A DNA stretch of 64,000 nt, taken from contig JAMZAV010000154.1 of NCBI GenBank assembly GCA_024449915.1, positions 372,001-436,000 of the forward strand, written 5' to 3'. The position numbers were made by a program, and so were the translations under genes. The stretch is from Sweltsa coloradensis. Lineage: Eukaryota; Arthropoda; Insecta; Plecoptera; Chloroperlidae. Shown in pieces: positions 24,230-36,074 of the stretch; the first letter of the stretch is position 1, and each line of letters begins with the position of its first letter. The notes beneath the pieces are model-generated. The model worked only from the letters and a program-made list of their open reading frames with translations, made no database searches and was not told where the DNA came from.

Positions 24230-24423
24230 GATATTCATGAGAAATATTTCTTCGATTGAACCCAAAAACGTAGCAAGTCTAAATTCTGACATTTCGAAGG
24301 TACCCTGAAATTTTCATCAATATCGCATATGCCGTTTGCCCGGTAGAGAACAAACAAACAGAAAAAAGAGCTAATTTTTTGGGGGGTCAGTGAAATTGAA
24401 GTCTTCGCTTCGCTCATCCAACA
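24230..24423 (-). mobile_element. Helentron-like element, subfamily A relic (5' part)
   Basis: Read on the minus strand it begins TTGGATGAGCGAAGCGAAG, as subfamily A does. It keeps diverged body words (CAAAAACGTAGCA, ATTTCGAAGG, ATTTTCATCAATATCGCAT), lacks the stem-loop end, and is much more diverged than the other copies, so it is older or belongs to another subfamily. Confidence 0.5.
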
Positions 24424-25736
24424 AGTGTCAACTCAATTATTGATCTATTCGCCCGCTAAACTCAAAAAATATATTTCATTCAGGCAAACTAGTTATGAAT
24501 TTAGAAATAACATAAATATTATTGGGCCCAGCATGACCCCTCCAAAAATGTCAAACTTGATATTTTCGAGGTAGATCCTATCGGCAAAAATCTCTTATAA
24601 GCAATAACACGGGGACGAACTTTATGACCCGTGACCTCAAAGGATTTTGATCCAAAAAAATATTGACCATTTTTGACGTACTCGACAGGCTTTTCTGTAA
24701 ATCCTCTATATTTTGTTTTGTAATTTTGGTGCATTGTCCCGTCAAAATATGCCGATTACCATGATTTTGGGATTCATATTTTTGCGTGTTTGAGTGTATA
24801 TTTGTGCACAGTTTCAAGACACGGTGTTATAAAGGGGCATTTTATATTGGTAAAATGTTCTAGCATCTATGTGGAGCAAAAAATAAACCAGCGAAAGACG
24901 ATTTCAGAAATTCCCCGAAACGCCAATTTTCGCAAATTTCATGATAAAATAATTCAAAATTTCATACAAAATTACAGTTGCAAGATATCATTTTTTAAAC
25001 GGTCATTTAAGTGTAGTATAGAAGCAAAATATACAAATTTTGGTCAGTATTTAAAAAAGTTGTGTAACCAAACGTGGCATTTGAAGAACAATGTATGAGA
25101 ATAGGTATAGGATTTTGTAATAACAAATATTTTGATCGATAGAAAAATTAAGACGTAGTTCGAAAAGTACGAACGCATATTTTCGTCTCGAATTGTAGCG
25201 TTACTATGTTGTATTTGTTGAGATTTCGTACGTGACAATAATGTTAACATGTACAATTGTGATATTAACATTTACATAAAAACATGTCTTATGAGTAGGG
25301 ACCCAGAGAAATAGCAAATAAAAAGTTCTCATTTCGTTCTAAAAAAATACTAAATTTTAGTATATAAACTCAATGTAAAGGCATCATTTCGTCATTAAAA
25401 TAGTACTGCAATCACTAGGGTAGTGATCATCATCAAAATAACATCAAAATTCATCAAAATGAACCCCTATTACAATTAAACAAATATTTAGGCCATAAAG
25501 TTAACCTTATTGGAATTAGCTAGGCTTAGGCATGTTTGATAATAAAACTTTCAACTGTCATGGTGCCAACTATACATTAATGCAGCAATGTTGATTTGAA
25601 TGCCCAATTTTCAAATTATTTGCATATTTTGGAGCTAAAATTTATAGAATAATTGAGAAAAGTTCCCGATTTTGCTCTAATTTAGCTTAAAAATGTGATA
25701 ATTGCCTTAATTAGCCACTTAATAATAAAATAGTCA
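24424..25736. other. Intron DNA, no gene seen
   Basis: Long AT-rich stretch. The ORFs on both strands here have compositions set by A/T content and no recognisable domains. No repeat shared with other parts of the window was noticed. Confidence 0.35.
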
Positions 25737-25865
25737 TATTGTATTGTATTGTATTGTATTATTCTTTATTGCATGTTAAAATTCACATTTTACAATTATT
25801 GGTCAAGCCCCCAATGAGCCTAGCGGCTCGCTATAGGGGGCTTTCAGCAATGGATTACAAACGGT
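25737..25865 (-). mobile_element. LINE 3' end with (AATAC)n tail
   Basis: On the minus strand the sequence reads a GC-rich hairpin (AAGCCCCCTATAGCGAG pairing with CTCATTGGGGGCTT), then TGCAATAAAGAATAA, then an (AATAC)n tail. A hairpin, a poly(A)-signal-like AATAAA and a short-unit tail are typical of non-LTR retrotransposon 3' ends. No reverse transcriptase is left here. Confidence 0.55.
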
Positions 25866-26195
25866 GAGAGGTGAAGCAAGCCAAGATACATGAAATATGA
25901 AATTGAAGGATTTGCAACATTTTTTAAGACACTATAAAGTATGAACTAAATTGAGCTACTCTAATATATGTTAAGAAATTAAATTAAAGTACAAAAGTCA
26001 GTAGAAATCTGAAATTAGTATATATGTGAATTTAGGCCAATTGGCCTAGGCATGACATAAAGAATTTTTTATTTTTTTTTGTAGGCCTATGGAGACTTAT
26101 AAATTATTCCTAAGTTATAATATCCTATGTAGTTATTGGTATATTTAGCATCATTTAGTGAAAAAGTCATTCACGAAATTTCAGGGTTCCTACTT
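25866..26195. other. Intron DNA, no gene seen
   Basis: AT-rich. It may be the continuation of the LINE 3' region on the minus strand, but no protein similarity is visible. Confidence 0.35.
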
Positions 26196-26277
26196 ATGGG
26201 GGAGTCGAACCCACGTCCTCGTATTGTTCTATACGCCTCAAACAGCACCCTAATCGCATGAGCCATCGCGGACATTG
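26196..26277 (-). mobile_element. tRNA-like SINE U head (class II shape)
   Basis: On the minus strand: GTCCGCGATGGCTCATGCG (A-box region), TGCTGTTTGAGGC, a long variable region, then ACGTGGGTTCGACTCCC (B box). It matches the heads of the SINE copies at 54030-54118 and 55970-56038 but lacks their tail. The long variable arm suggests descent from a Ser- or Leu-type tRNA. The stems are imperfect, so it is not called as a functional tRNA. Confidence 0.5.
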
Positions 26278-27418
26278 GACGTGTTTCAACAATATTTGAC
26301 ACGTTCTTGTACAATAAGATTGATAATTAATTTTTCAAAATCAAGCGACAAAAAATCAAACAAATGAATAATAGTTATCTTTAATTTTTTGATTGAATCA
26401 ACAAGTTTAAGTCGGAAATAGAAAAAAAATCGTTTGTAACGAAAGTAGTTCACATTCTGCGTGATCCGGAAGCCATATCTTACTTTTCACCGTGAGCGCT
26501 TTCTTTGTGGGCTAACCTAACATGTATCGAAACAAAAACACTCCATTATTGTTCCCATTTACAGAGTAACCTCGATTATCAACAGCAGCTGACTGAGAAA
26601 AACTGTCGCTAAAACACTTTTTAATAACCATAACTGATCGCTGAACGAAAGTGTTGGAGAGAAGAAAGCTATGGGGAAACATCGGCAGGGAGATAGGTTC
26701 GTCCAGAAGATTTGTGTTGCAAATCTACTCGCCTCAAGGGGGCATGAAACCGGAAGTATCTTATCTATCACTGTGTTTCAACTGACGTGGGTTTTGTTTC
26801 TTAAATATTTTACAGCGATAAAGAGTAAGAAATCATTTAAAAATAAGCTGAATTTGGTAATTTTATAAATAAAATATATAATTTTGTAAATAATATAAGT
26901 TTTTCGGACATGTGTGTCATAAAAAATACTGTTTTAAATGTTATTTTTTTATGAGAAACATAAGAAAATATTAATATTTTCCATTTACAAAAATAGTTAT
27001 TCATCATAAAAACTATTATATATATTATATGTTTGAAAATCTACATCACATTCACACAAGCCCTTGACAATTTAACCTTGAGAAGATTTAAAATGTGTGC
27101 AACTTATCAGTTAGGCATGGTCTTCCATCTTAAATGCACGGCGCCGTCATTATAGGAAACCTAATGTGGAACATCATGTAAAAACCATACGTTACAGCGA
27201 ATTATATGACCAGGTTTGTTGCTACGTAATTAAAAGTTGTATCCAATACAACATTCACTTCCTCCCAATTACTCGAATATATATTTCTTACGTAAAATAG
27301 GAAAAAATAAATTACTGACTAAAAACTAAAAGAAAATTATGTAAGGTGTCATATTCTCACGTCACTATTGATATAGGTACATTAAATCAATATAAGAAAG
27401 AGCAATAGTCGAGAAGAA
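26278..27418. other. Intron DNA, no gene seen
   Basis: AT-rich with no recognised repeat. The overlapping ORFs near 26559-26868 lie on opposite strands and show no domain. Confidence 0.35.
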
Positions 27419-27419
27419 G

Positions 27420-27570
27420 TGTCCCGCCCGGGTATCGAACCCGGGTCCTCCGCCTTCAAGTAGCGATGCTTCACCAAGTAAGTTATCGGGCCACTGGGTA
27501 CATCTCTTCTCAGTTGCTGCACAGATGAGAACAAGGCGGAGGACCTGCGTTCGATCCCCGGTCGCTCATG

Positions 27571-27600
<30 letters not shown>
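27420..27600 (-). mobile_element. tRNA-derived SINE piece with (CT)n run
   Basis: Minus-strand tRNA-like unit at about 27423-27494: GGCCCGATAACTTACTTGG (A-box part) and GACCCGGGTTCGATACCCGG (B box, strong T-arm). The plus strand then has GCGTTCGATCCCCGG near 27548 followed by (CT)n at 27570-27598. Two tRNA-like modules in opposite directions suggest an inverted or dimeric SINE. Confidence 0.5.
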
Positions 27601-27602
<2 letters not shown>

Positions 27603-29265
27603 GAATCATAGTCTGATGAATGAAAACACTTCTCCCGCTCTACGCGTGGATCTCGCGTCGGACGAGACTAGTTCTCGTTATATAACTGTAAACATCGTAA
27701 TAACAACAACAACCTGATCTGCAGGTTGTAAAGCTACGCCGGAGGTGGACTCGTCTTCCTTACACAGCTGTGTCGTAGAACAACGTTTACCTCAAGAGCG
27801 GCGGGGATCGAATAGAAGACCTCTCGAACTACTCCTAGCGATAAAAAGCAAAGCTAACACTATGCGGGAGGTCGTTCATTCGATCCCCATTACAGGATAT
27901 GATGACTAAAAGGTTCTTCCTAGATTTTATTCACTAAATTTTTTTATTAATTAATTAATTAAACAAATAAATTGAAAAATTGCGTTTGTAAAATATTTTT
28001 TTAAATAAGGCCATATACCTTATTTTTTATAAAAGGTCATTTTCCTTATTTTAACAAATATTTAACAAACGCATATTTTCCTTTCATTTATTTATTTAAT
28101 GTCTATCCTATTCAGTTATAAAAACTGATTTACAAAGTTGGAAAGCGTACTTAATAACTTATTCTACTCTCGACTTGCCAATGTCAACCTCGGATTTAAA
28201 TCACATAATTTAATCCACGTCATCAACGTTAATGATTTGACTTTAACACAAGAAATAATGACAAAGAGAATTTAATATAAAATTATTTATTGCAAGTGAA
28301 ATTGTTCGTCACTATATATTTTGTTCATCGTTATTTTTAAGTAATAAAGATTCATAAAACGTTTCTTAAAAACCGATGTCTTACTATTAGTGTCTTTGTT
28401 TAAACATTTCGTAACAGAATGACAGCGATGATATTTCAACTTTACACACCCAACAGAATGTTTGTTGAGGAGGAAACATTCAACGAACTTTCTTCCGAAT
28501 TCAGAGAGGCCGTCAACAATCGTGTGCAAACACATGAGAGATGGATACAGGCGTCGTGTTACATTAAGTGTAATCTGGCCCTAGAGAATTGAATAATTTC
28601 TTTTGTAATTGGAAAGTTATGGTTTGTTTCGTCTCATCAATCAGAATGTGACAGCTGAAGATCTTCGCTCTTCAGTCTTCACCTTCAACCCAGAGAGAAA
28701 GTCACAGCGGTCATCTTAAATCCATTATCACATTACACAGATCTAATGAACAGATCGTGAACGATATTTAAGAATTTTGGATAAGATTAAACCAGTTTTT
28801 ATTTCATTTAAACATTAAATCGTAAAATCATGTGAGTTTCACGTGGAGAACTCCTGATTTTAAATATCAACCGACGAAGACAGAATCTTGGTGAAGTATA
28901 GACTAACTTCCCCGCACTTTTAAATAATATATTCCTTGGTCCACGACTGGAAAATCACGACAAATATTCAGACTAGAAGGTTTAATGTTTACTCGTTAAG
29001 AGTCGTGTGCGATAGAAACTAAAGGTCTGTATTGGAAATTATTGTTTATATTTCGTAAAAATTAATGTATTCGTTAAGTGAAGAAATTTAAGGATGTTGT
29101 AAGTTAAAGAGAGAAAAAACTTGAACATCGAGAAACTAATGGAGATGGTGTTGGGAAGATGAGGGCATGCATTGCATTCTGGGCTGGTTATCAAGACGAA
29201 TGTTTGTTTCAAATGTGGATGTGAATGAAATGGAAATGGATGAAAGGCGATGTAAGAAATCCACA
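27601..29265. other. Intron DNA; tRNA-like piece near 27750-27895, family Z piece at 28084-28160
   Basis: GGCGGGGATCGAATAG and TTCGATCCCCATTACAGG near 27799 and 27880 are B-box-like fragments. TTTAATGTCTATCCTATTCA followed by AAAACTGATTTACAAAG at 28091-28137 matches family Z. The remainder is unassigned. Confidence 0.4.
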
Positions 29266-29518
29266 GTGTTGGCTCGAGCGTTAAGCGCGCGACTCGGATT
29301 CGGGAGGTCCCGGGTTCAAACTTCAAATCCCGTCGAGACCGGCAATTCTGACTGAAGGTTTTTTCCGAGATTTTCCTCAGTCGTTAATGCGAATGCAAGG
29401 GATTGAGTCCTCTTAAACAGCCCTCGGACATCCCTTCACAATTGTCCTATCCGCAACACACCTAGTTAGACACCTGAAGAGGGGCATGAATTGCACCCTG
29501 GGCGGGCTTCACACAAAC
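29266..29518 (+). mobile_element. SINE family S, copy 2 (near full length)
   Basis: The head GTTGGCTCGAGCGTTAAGCG carries the A box, and GGTCCCGGGTTCAAA carries the B box. The head has a small internal duplication (TTCAAACTTCAAATCCCG). The body runs through TTTTTCCGAGATTTTCCTC, CAGTCGTTAATGCGAATGC, GATTGAGTCCTCTTAAAC and CCCTCGGACATCCCTTCAC. The 3' end is GCATGAATTGCACCCTGGGC. At about 250 bp it is one of the most complete copies in the window. Confidence 0.85.
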
Positions 29519-29932
29519 ATTATATAATGCGAAGTAAGAAAGGTAAAGTGATGATGGAGACGAAGACGCGTTGAGATAGATGACTGAACGAGATGATGTT
29601 GAACCCTGTATCACCGCCCGGGGCAAGTGTTCGTTACGAGGCTCAGAGCAATCAACTCTGAGGTAACAGATCCAGTGACCTTGTCACGAGGCACTCACCA
29701 GCCATCAATCACTCGCTCATTACCTCTCGGCCAATCACTTTCTCAGGCACTGAACTCTCTCAGTCAATAATCTATCCACTAAGTCACTAAATCATTTACT
29801 AAGTCATTCATTCATTCATTTGCTTATTCATTTACTATTAACTTAATCATTTCTTCATGGTCAATCATTTATTATATAACTTAATAATTAACTCACCCAA
29901 TCATTTAATAATTCACTCACTTTATCATTAAA
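29519..29932. other. Intron DNA with (TCAT/TCACT)-rich stretch
   Basis: 29.75-29.93 kb is a loose, diverged run of CATTCATTCATT and AATCATTTA-type words that continues on the far side of the next element (30.69-30.81 kb). That element therefore inserted into a pre-existing simple repeat. No gene. Confidence 0.6.
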
Positions 29933-30682
29933 CTAGGAAAACGCTTAAGTCCCGCCGCGTTGTTGGATGAGCGTAATTGGTGCATTGAGCTGCCATGTGT
30001 TAAGCGGATTTTCTGTTGTTCTGTGAAAAAATTATTACTAAGTCGAATATTTTTTTTAATTAAATTAAATAAAATAAAAAATTAACTTAATTTTTTTAAT
30101 AAATCGTAATTTAAAAAAAAAAAAATACGTAAACATTGCAATTTTTATAAGAAATAATTATTCGATTGCGCTCAAATTTAACACGAGTATATTAATTCAT
30201 TAAATTAACATTCTGTGAAAAAATCATTACAATAAGATAAAGCATGTAGGTGTTATAAGTCAAAGAATTGTTTTAAAGAAGAAAACAAAACGTAAAATTT
30301 CGATTTTCATGAGAAATAATTTTTTGAATACGCTCAAATTTCACACGAATATCTTAATTCATAAAATTAAGGTTCTGTGAAAAAATCATTACAATCGGAT
30401 AAAGCATGTAGGTGTTATAAGTCGAAGAAATTTAAAAAAAAAATCGAAAAAAAACGTAAAATTGCGTTTTTCATAAGAAAAAATTTCCCGATTGCGCTCA
30501 AAAACGTGGCAGTTCTAAGTTCAGAGATTTCGAAGGCCTCCATAAAATTTCATCGCAATGGAGTATCGGTTTAGCCGGAATCGTGTTAACAAACACACAA
30601 AAAAAAAGGAAAAAAAACATTCCGGATTTTTTTCTCCAGTGTAGTGAAATGGAATCTTCGCTTCGCTCGCTACGCTCATCCT
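29933..30682 (-). mobile_element. Helentron-like non-autonomous element, subfamily A copy 3
   Basis: Minus-strand orientation. The terminus CTAGGAAAACGCTTAAGTCC at 29933 is the complement of the stem-loop end; the inverted motif TTGGATGAGCGTA follows at about 29962; the far end is GCTACGCTCATCC at about 30681. Same body and A/T tract as the 5000-5795 copy. It is inserted in a TCATT-rich simple repeat, which makes the ends easy to see. Confidence 0.7.
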
Positions 30683-30838
30683 ATAATTTATTCACTTATC
30701 ATTCAATAATTCACTCACAAATTATTCAATAATTCACTCACATAATCATTCAATAATTCACTCACTTAATCATTCAATAAACCAAGCAATTAAACAATTC
30801 ACTCAATGAATTATTTAGGACGAAGACTTAAGACCAGT

Positions 30839-31330
30839 TTGAAAAATAAACAAAACGTATAGTTGTTACCATAAGAATAAATTATATAGACATAGGACAT
30901 GAATGAGCCACGAGAGTGTTTTTTACCACTTGAATATAACATGCAGCAGTTTCTTTCTGCGTTTAGTCCTGTTATTTATTAATTATTTAATATATCGGCC
31001 TTCATTATTTTAAATATGTATTTCTGTTTTTGAACCTTATAACGACCATAAGTATTAACTGAAAGGGTGGGGTGGATTGGCCGATTAATCTACAATCACC
31101 ATTATGGTGAATTTTTATGACCGTCACAAGTTTCAAAAAGTAAAACGCACAATTTAATTAATGTAGGCCGATATAGTAACTAACTAATAATAAAATCGAC
31201 TAAACGCAGAAAGAAAATGTTGCATGTGAAATTCAAGTGGTAAAAAAGACTCTCATATGGCTCATTCATGTCAAAAGTTCATAACATCTATAGAAATGTA
31301 AATAATTTAGATAAAGGCCTTTTATGGCTT
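30839..31330. mobile_element. Palindromic MITE, family G copy 2
   Basis: Closely matches 22217-22695 along its length, including AATAAATTATATAGACAT, CATGAATGAGCCACGAGAGTG, GGGTGGGGTGGATTGGCCG and GGCTCATTCATGTC. Both copies are full-length palindromes. Confidence 0.75.
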
Positions 31331-31381
31331 TAGCTAGGAATAGGATATTTTATGTAATATTATTTTGTTGTTAGATGTTAG

Positions 31382-31728
31382 ATGAAGGCCCGGGGTAGAA
31401 TTTGGCCCAGAGCACATGGCTCTACTAATCGTAAAAGGCGAGGAAAGAGATAAAGTCCAACTCGCAAACATCAGCTAGTAAGAGCGGAGTATTTAACTCC
31501 CCGAATGAAGAGGCGAGCTCTGGCATCAGGACCTTGCCCCCTTCCCTTGACGATCTCCTGACGACGGCAATGACTCCACGAACGACGACAAAGACGATAA
31601 CGACCGTGACATGAGAACCCCCCTTCCTCCCCTTAACCGTGGCAGGTTCTGACCAGCATGGACCCATCCACCCCATATCCCCTAGGATAGAGTTGCGCAT
31701 TATGACCTAACGGTTGACGCGTCCTCAC
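31382..31728 (-). repeat. Dispersed repeat W, copy 1
   Basis: Inverse of 49144-49486. Shared words: GGCCCAGAGCACATGGCTCT, ACATCAGCTAGTAAGA, CTCTGGCATCAG/its relative, GACGACAAAGACGATAACGA, GTTGACGCGTCC. On the minus strand a frame of 91 codons (31425-31700) parallels the 74-codon frame of copy 2: SHVTVVIVFVVVRGV against SHFAVVIVFVIVLCV, and PELASSFGE against PELSSSFRE. This could be a relic of a transposon protein or chance similarity carried by the DNA repeat. Confidence 0.55.
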
Positions 31729-31790
31729 ATCTTAATGATTTTTTTACGGTTGATAATGTAGCTTCGCCAGTGCATATTGGATGCTCACAC

Positions 31791-31844
31791 CACTGCCTGC
31801 TAGATGGCTCCTCGTTAGCCACGAGTAGCATCTAAAAGGCAGTG
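31791..31844. mobile_element. Tiny foldback element K, copy 1
   Basis: 54 bp running from CACTGCCTGCTAGATGGCT to its inverse GTAGCATCTAAAAGGCAGTG. Similar small palindromes lie at 39534-39590, 47905-47969 and 55601-55647, and the half-unit is tandemly repeated at 33161-33400. Confidence 0.6.
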
Positions 31845-32758
31845 ATGTGCACAGTGCAGTGGCTCACATACTTGAAGTTTCTTCCCTTCCTGTTGATTCT
31901 AGCTGATAAAATAGCTCCAGATAATTCGCTACGATATTCTCTTCTCCAAGGTTGGTGTTTGTTTGTTTGTTGGTTCTACTCCTGTTATCAGGAACGTTGC
32001 CCTCGTTACACTCGTGGCTCCAAGGTCAACACGAGCGAACATCTTCCGTGTACAATACGTCACAGGACGTGTATCTTTTCACTAACTTCCTTGCACTTTG
32101 TTCTGGCTAGATCCACTTCACCAGGAAATCCTGACTGAAGTTGATCACAAAGTATTGATTGAGTCCTCATCCCTTCACTAGTATTTAATCGTTCATCAAA
32201 AATCTTAGTGCAAATTTCCTAAAATAAGTATGATTTTGTTATAAACTAAGAAATAATATTATTTCAACTATGATGCATAGCTTAGATACCAAATCTTCAT
32301 CAATTTTGTTTATTTTGAGATTGCATTTAATTAATAAATAAACAATGTGCATATTTTAATTTTAAACGTAGTAAAAGGTGAGCAAAACTTTAAATTTTTT
32401 TTAAATTACCAATTATATATACTCATAACGCAAATCAACTAAAAACTCGTCCCAGTGTAAAAGTCTTCAAATGACGCAATAGCAAATATTCATCGGTAGA
32501 TAACGTAAGAGTAGACAGCACACAAACTGGGGACCCACTTTACTAAGACAAAGCAATAAAATAATAACACTAATCTAGGGACATTTCACAAACTTGTCAT
32601 CAGTGCCAACCTTTCAACGAGAAACCCGTTTATAATTATCATGCTGTGCGAGTTTACCATTAGAACAAGATATTGTCTGTAGGTTCATAGGTATCATTCG
32701 ATAATTATTAGTACTTTACTAGGGGTATTGCAAGAATATACAGAGCTTGCGACATGAG
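31845..32758. other. Intron DNA, decayed SINE S piece near 32130-32190
   Basis: AATCCTGACTGAAGTTGATC, GATTGAGTCCTCATCCCTTC near 32127-32179 is a deleted SINE S fragment. No gene or other repeat recognised. Confidence 0.4.
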
Positions 32759-32965
<207 letters not shown>

Positions 32966-33160
32966 ACGGGCACTGAATGAAAGTTGTATTTGGCGCTGAA
33001 GGTGAGTCGGTTCTTGAAGATAATGTTGTCGTGTTGAATTGTTTTTGCACCTTAATAAACTTGATTTAATCACAGCCGATTATAAGTTATGCAAGAAAGG
33101 TAATTTACTAAACGCGTGTGCATCATTCGGATGGATCTTGAACCCCGACAGCTCAATGGT

Positions 33161-33400
33161 ACTACCCACAGCCTCCTAGATGCCTCTCCTTCCCTAGAGT
33201 ACTACCCACCGCCTCCTAGATGCCTCTCCTGCCCTAGAGTACTACCCACTGCCTCCTAGACGCCACTCCTGCCCTAGAGTACTACCCACAGCCTCCTAGA
33301 CGCCACTCCTGCCCTAGAGTACTACCCACCGCCTCCTAGATGCCTCTCCTGCCCTAGAGTACTACCCACTGCCTCCTAGATGCTACGCCTACAGCTAGGA
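33161..33400. repeat. 40-bp minisatellite, six units
   Basis: Units begin ACTACCCAC(A/C/T)GCCTCC at 33161, 33201, 33241, 33281, 33321 and 33361, each ending CCCTAGAGT except the last. Two unit variants alternate (TGCCTCTCCT and CGCCACTCCT). The core CCCACTGCCTCCTAGATGC equals the end of foldback element K, so the array probably arose by tandem duplication of one K half. Confidence 0.9.
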
Positions 33401-33429
33401 ATGGTAGGGATCCAGTCAATGACATATCA

Positions 33430-34415
33430 CTAGGAAACGCTCAGTTGGACGCGTTGATAAGCGAGCACGTGCTATAGCTAGACCCACATTGCACATTTTT
33501 TTAAATTTTAAAATTTACGACGTTCGCGTTTCCAGTATTATTTATTATTGCCAAGGTATTTGGGTAAACCCGTGTTTAAATCTTTACTTTAAAATCCACC
33601 GCCATCTAGAGGACCTTGACTCCTTGGGAAAACTTTTTAAACTCTTTGTTGACAATTAATAGACTGCTTCCTCGAAAGTATTTTGATTACTTCTAGGTGG
33701 CAGTGCATTAGAAACTTCGCGCGTCTTTTCGTTGCCATGGCAACGTTACTTTTGTTATAATGTAATTTCCATCTACACTACTTATCGGATCAAAATAAAA
33801 TTAACATATTCGTGACCGGACGGACATTCTAAATGATTTGGCTATCTCACAGATTTTGTCGCCGTTGAGTTTAAAAAAAAACTTTCGATTAACTTTAATG
33901 TAACTTTTTAACTTTTTGAACGATTTTGCCACAAAACTAATGGCATTCAATCGAGAACGAAACTTGCGGATGGTCAAAATTTCAACTCGATCCGAGCCTC
34001 CGTTTGACCGCTATCATGAGCCAAAAAGCTGTGCGACTTTCCGTTGCCATGGTAACGGGACTTTGTTATAATGTAATTTCCATCTACACTACTTATCGGA
34101 TCAAAATAAAATTAACATATTCGTGACCGGACGGACATTCTAAATGATTTGGCCACCTCAGATTTTGTCGCAGTTTAGTTTGAAAAAAAAAACTTTCGAT
34201 TAACTTTAATGTAACTTTTTAACTTTTTGAACGGTTTGATACAAAACTATACAGCAACCCGCCTAGGTGGTATGTACATGTGTGCAAAATTTCAGGTCGA
34301 TCAGAGAAACGGTGCGACCTGTATCGAAGCAGTAACAGAAAAAAAAAAAAAAAAAAAAAAAAACAGACATTCGAGCCATAAGAGTCAAGTGGAGACGCTC
34401 GCTTCGCTCGCTCAA
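33430..34415 (-). mobile_element. Helentron-like element, subfamily B copy 2, with internal duplication
   Basis: Minus orientation: the stem-loop end CTAGGAAACGC lies at 33430 and the start motif TTGAGCGAGC ends at 34415. The body matches 3367-4104 inverted. A segment of about 300 bp is duplicated in tandem (TAATGTAATTTCCATCTACA, GACCGGACGGACATTC and AACTTTTTAACTTTTTGAAC occur at about 33762-33925 and about 34071-34232), so this copy is 0.99 kb instead of 0.74 kb. Poly(A) tract at 34339-34363. Confidence 0.7.
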
Positions 34416-35058
34416 TAAACCAATTGCATTTTAACTACAATCTAATTGTGTGTTCTAATTAATTTGTTTCCTTATCATTTGACTTCCAGTAAGATTTAAT
34501 TACGTGTTCTAAGGGTTCACAATAGTTGCTGATTGTTGGTTTTGCTCTCGATGTGACGTCCTCAATCATCGACGAAGTCAGGAGAAATGTACTAAAGTCC
34601 TCCCAACGAAAGAATGCAGATAGCTCAATAATTAGAACCAATTGACAAGCTTTGAAATGTTGCACAGCAAACAGCAAATACTGATACAAGGTTTTGCAAT
34701 TAGGGTGTCGATATGTAACTTATATTGTAAAATTAACAAATAATCTATGACTACATGGAGGTTCTTACGCATACATGCATTAAAAACAAAACAAAACACG
34801 CCTTATTTCCGCATTCGCTCCAGCTCAGCTCAATCTCTTTGATTCTTTCTTCCAACCAATACAATAATCTCTCCCAGTCAGGCCCACTAACTCTATCTGT
34901 GAAAGCGAGCCCGCCTCACCTAGCTTGACCGGAAGCCACTTAGCAACAATACGATCCACATATCTTCCCGTCAATCAACACCTTAAGAGCAACAATACCG
35001 ACAAATAAAACTACGCCAAACTATTGCACAATTACGCAACATCGAAGAAGACAGACAA
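34416..35058. other. Intron DNA, no gene seen
   Basis: AT-rich and unassigned. The ORF at 34459-34689 shows no domain. Confidence 0.35.
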
Positions 35059-35290
35059 TGTTGTCTGGAGCGTAGAGCGCGCGACTCTGATTCGGGAGGT
35101 CACGGGTTCGAATCCCGTCGAGACCGGCAATCCTGAATGAAGTTTGTTAAGGTTTTCCTCAGTCGTTAATGCAAGGGATTGAGTCCTCTTAAACAGCCCT
35201 CGGACATCCCTTCACAATTGCCCTAACTCCAATATACCTACACCTGAAGAGGGGCATGCATTGCACTCTGGGCAGGCATCCCACGAAAAA
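35059..35290 (+). mobile_element. SINE family S, copy 3 (near full length)
   Basis: Head TGTTGTCTGGAGCGTAGAGC, B box GGGTTCGAATCCCG, body CAGTCGTTAATGCAAGGG and CTCGGACATCCCTTCAC, 3' end GAAGAGGGGCATGCATTGCA. About 230 bp, slightly shortened in the body by loss of the GCGAATGC repeat word. Confidence 0.85.
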
Positions 35291-36074
35291 CTAGTATTAT
35301 ATCGAACACGTGACTTTTAGGTCCAATGTAGTTTAAGTTAAACTATGTTCTGCAAAAACAAAAGATTAAAATACTATAATGAGTAGTACAACTACAGGTT
35401 TATTCATAAGTTGTCGTAAAAAATTCTGGGTCCGAACCCCAGTCAATGTAAGCTTTTATAACAATTGCTTACCATTCAATAATCATGAGTAGTGTTACCA
35501 TAGATAAAAAACATACTTTTTATAATATATAATATTTACTTTTGCAGATATAGTCTTAAAATGAAACCACACGACTCTTAACGTAACTTTTTGATTGTAT
35601 GTTTATATATTTCAATTTATTTATCTTTACCCAGGTTATTATGACAAAACCACAAGTGTCAGGCTAATGAACTAAACAATTAAAAATGCACATCCATCAC
35701 AATTTAAAACAATCATTAAATACACGAACAAGTATGCGTATTGTGTTTGTGATATCTTACTTATATCAGATATTTTAGCGTGGTTCTAATATTCGCGGTA
35801 GCCCTTTCTCTAAACATTTCATTCACAGCTCTTGCGTCTACACCTAAAACCTTGTCCCTCTCTTGCAAATATCCTAGTTTTTTATATAATATCATCACAG
35901 CTTCCTGCTTTGTTGGGAATGATAAAGGCTAAGCGTGCGCTATATTGTCAGAACAACCAACACTTGTTTATATGCTAATTCACTCCGAGGGCAGGGGACT
36001 AGTTTTCACGGTCGAGCGGTGGAAGATGCCCAAGATTAGTTTAGCGGAGCTGTTGCGGAAGTGAGAGTAGGTGG
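35291..36074. other. Intron DNA; right part of a family H MITE near 35775-35815
   Basis: AGCGTGGTTCTAATATTCGC and GGTAGCCCTTTCTC at 35777-35811 resemble the right end of the palindromic MITEs at 17372 and 40734. No matching left arm was found. Otherwise unassigned. Confidence 0.4.

Noticed and set aside
33161..33400. CRISPR-like array of 40-bp units
   Set aside because: The whole unit repeats; there are no variable spacers. It is a minisatellite.
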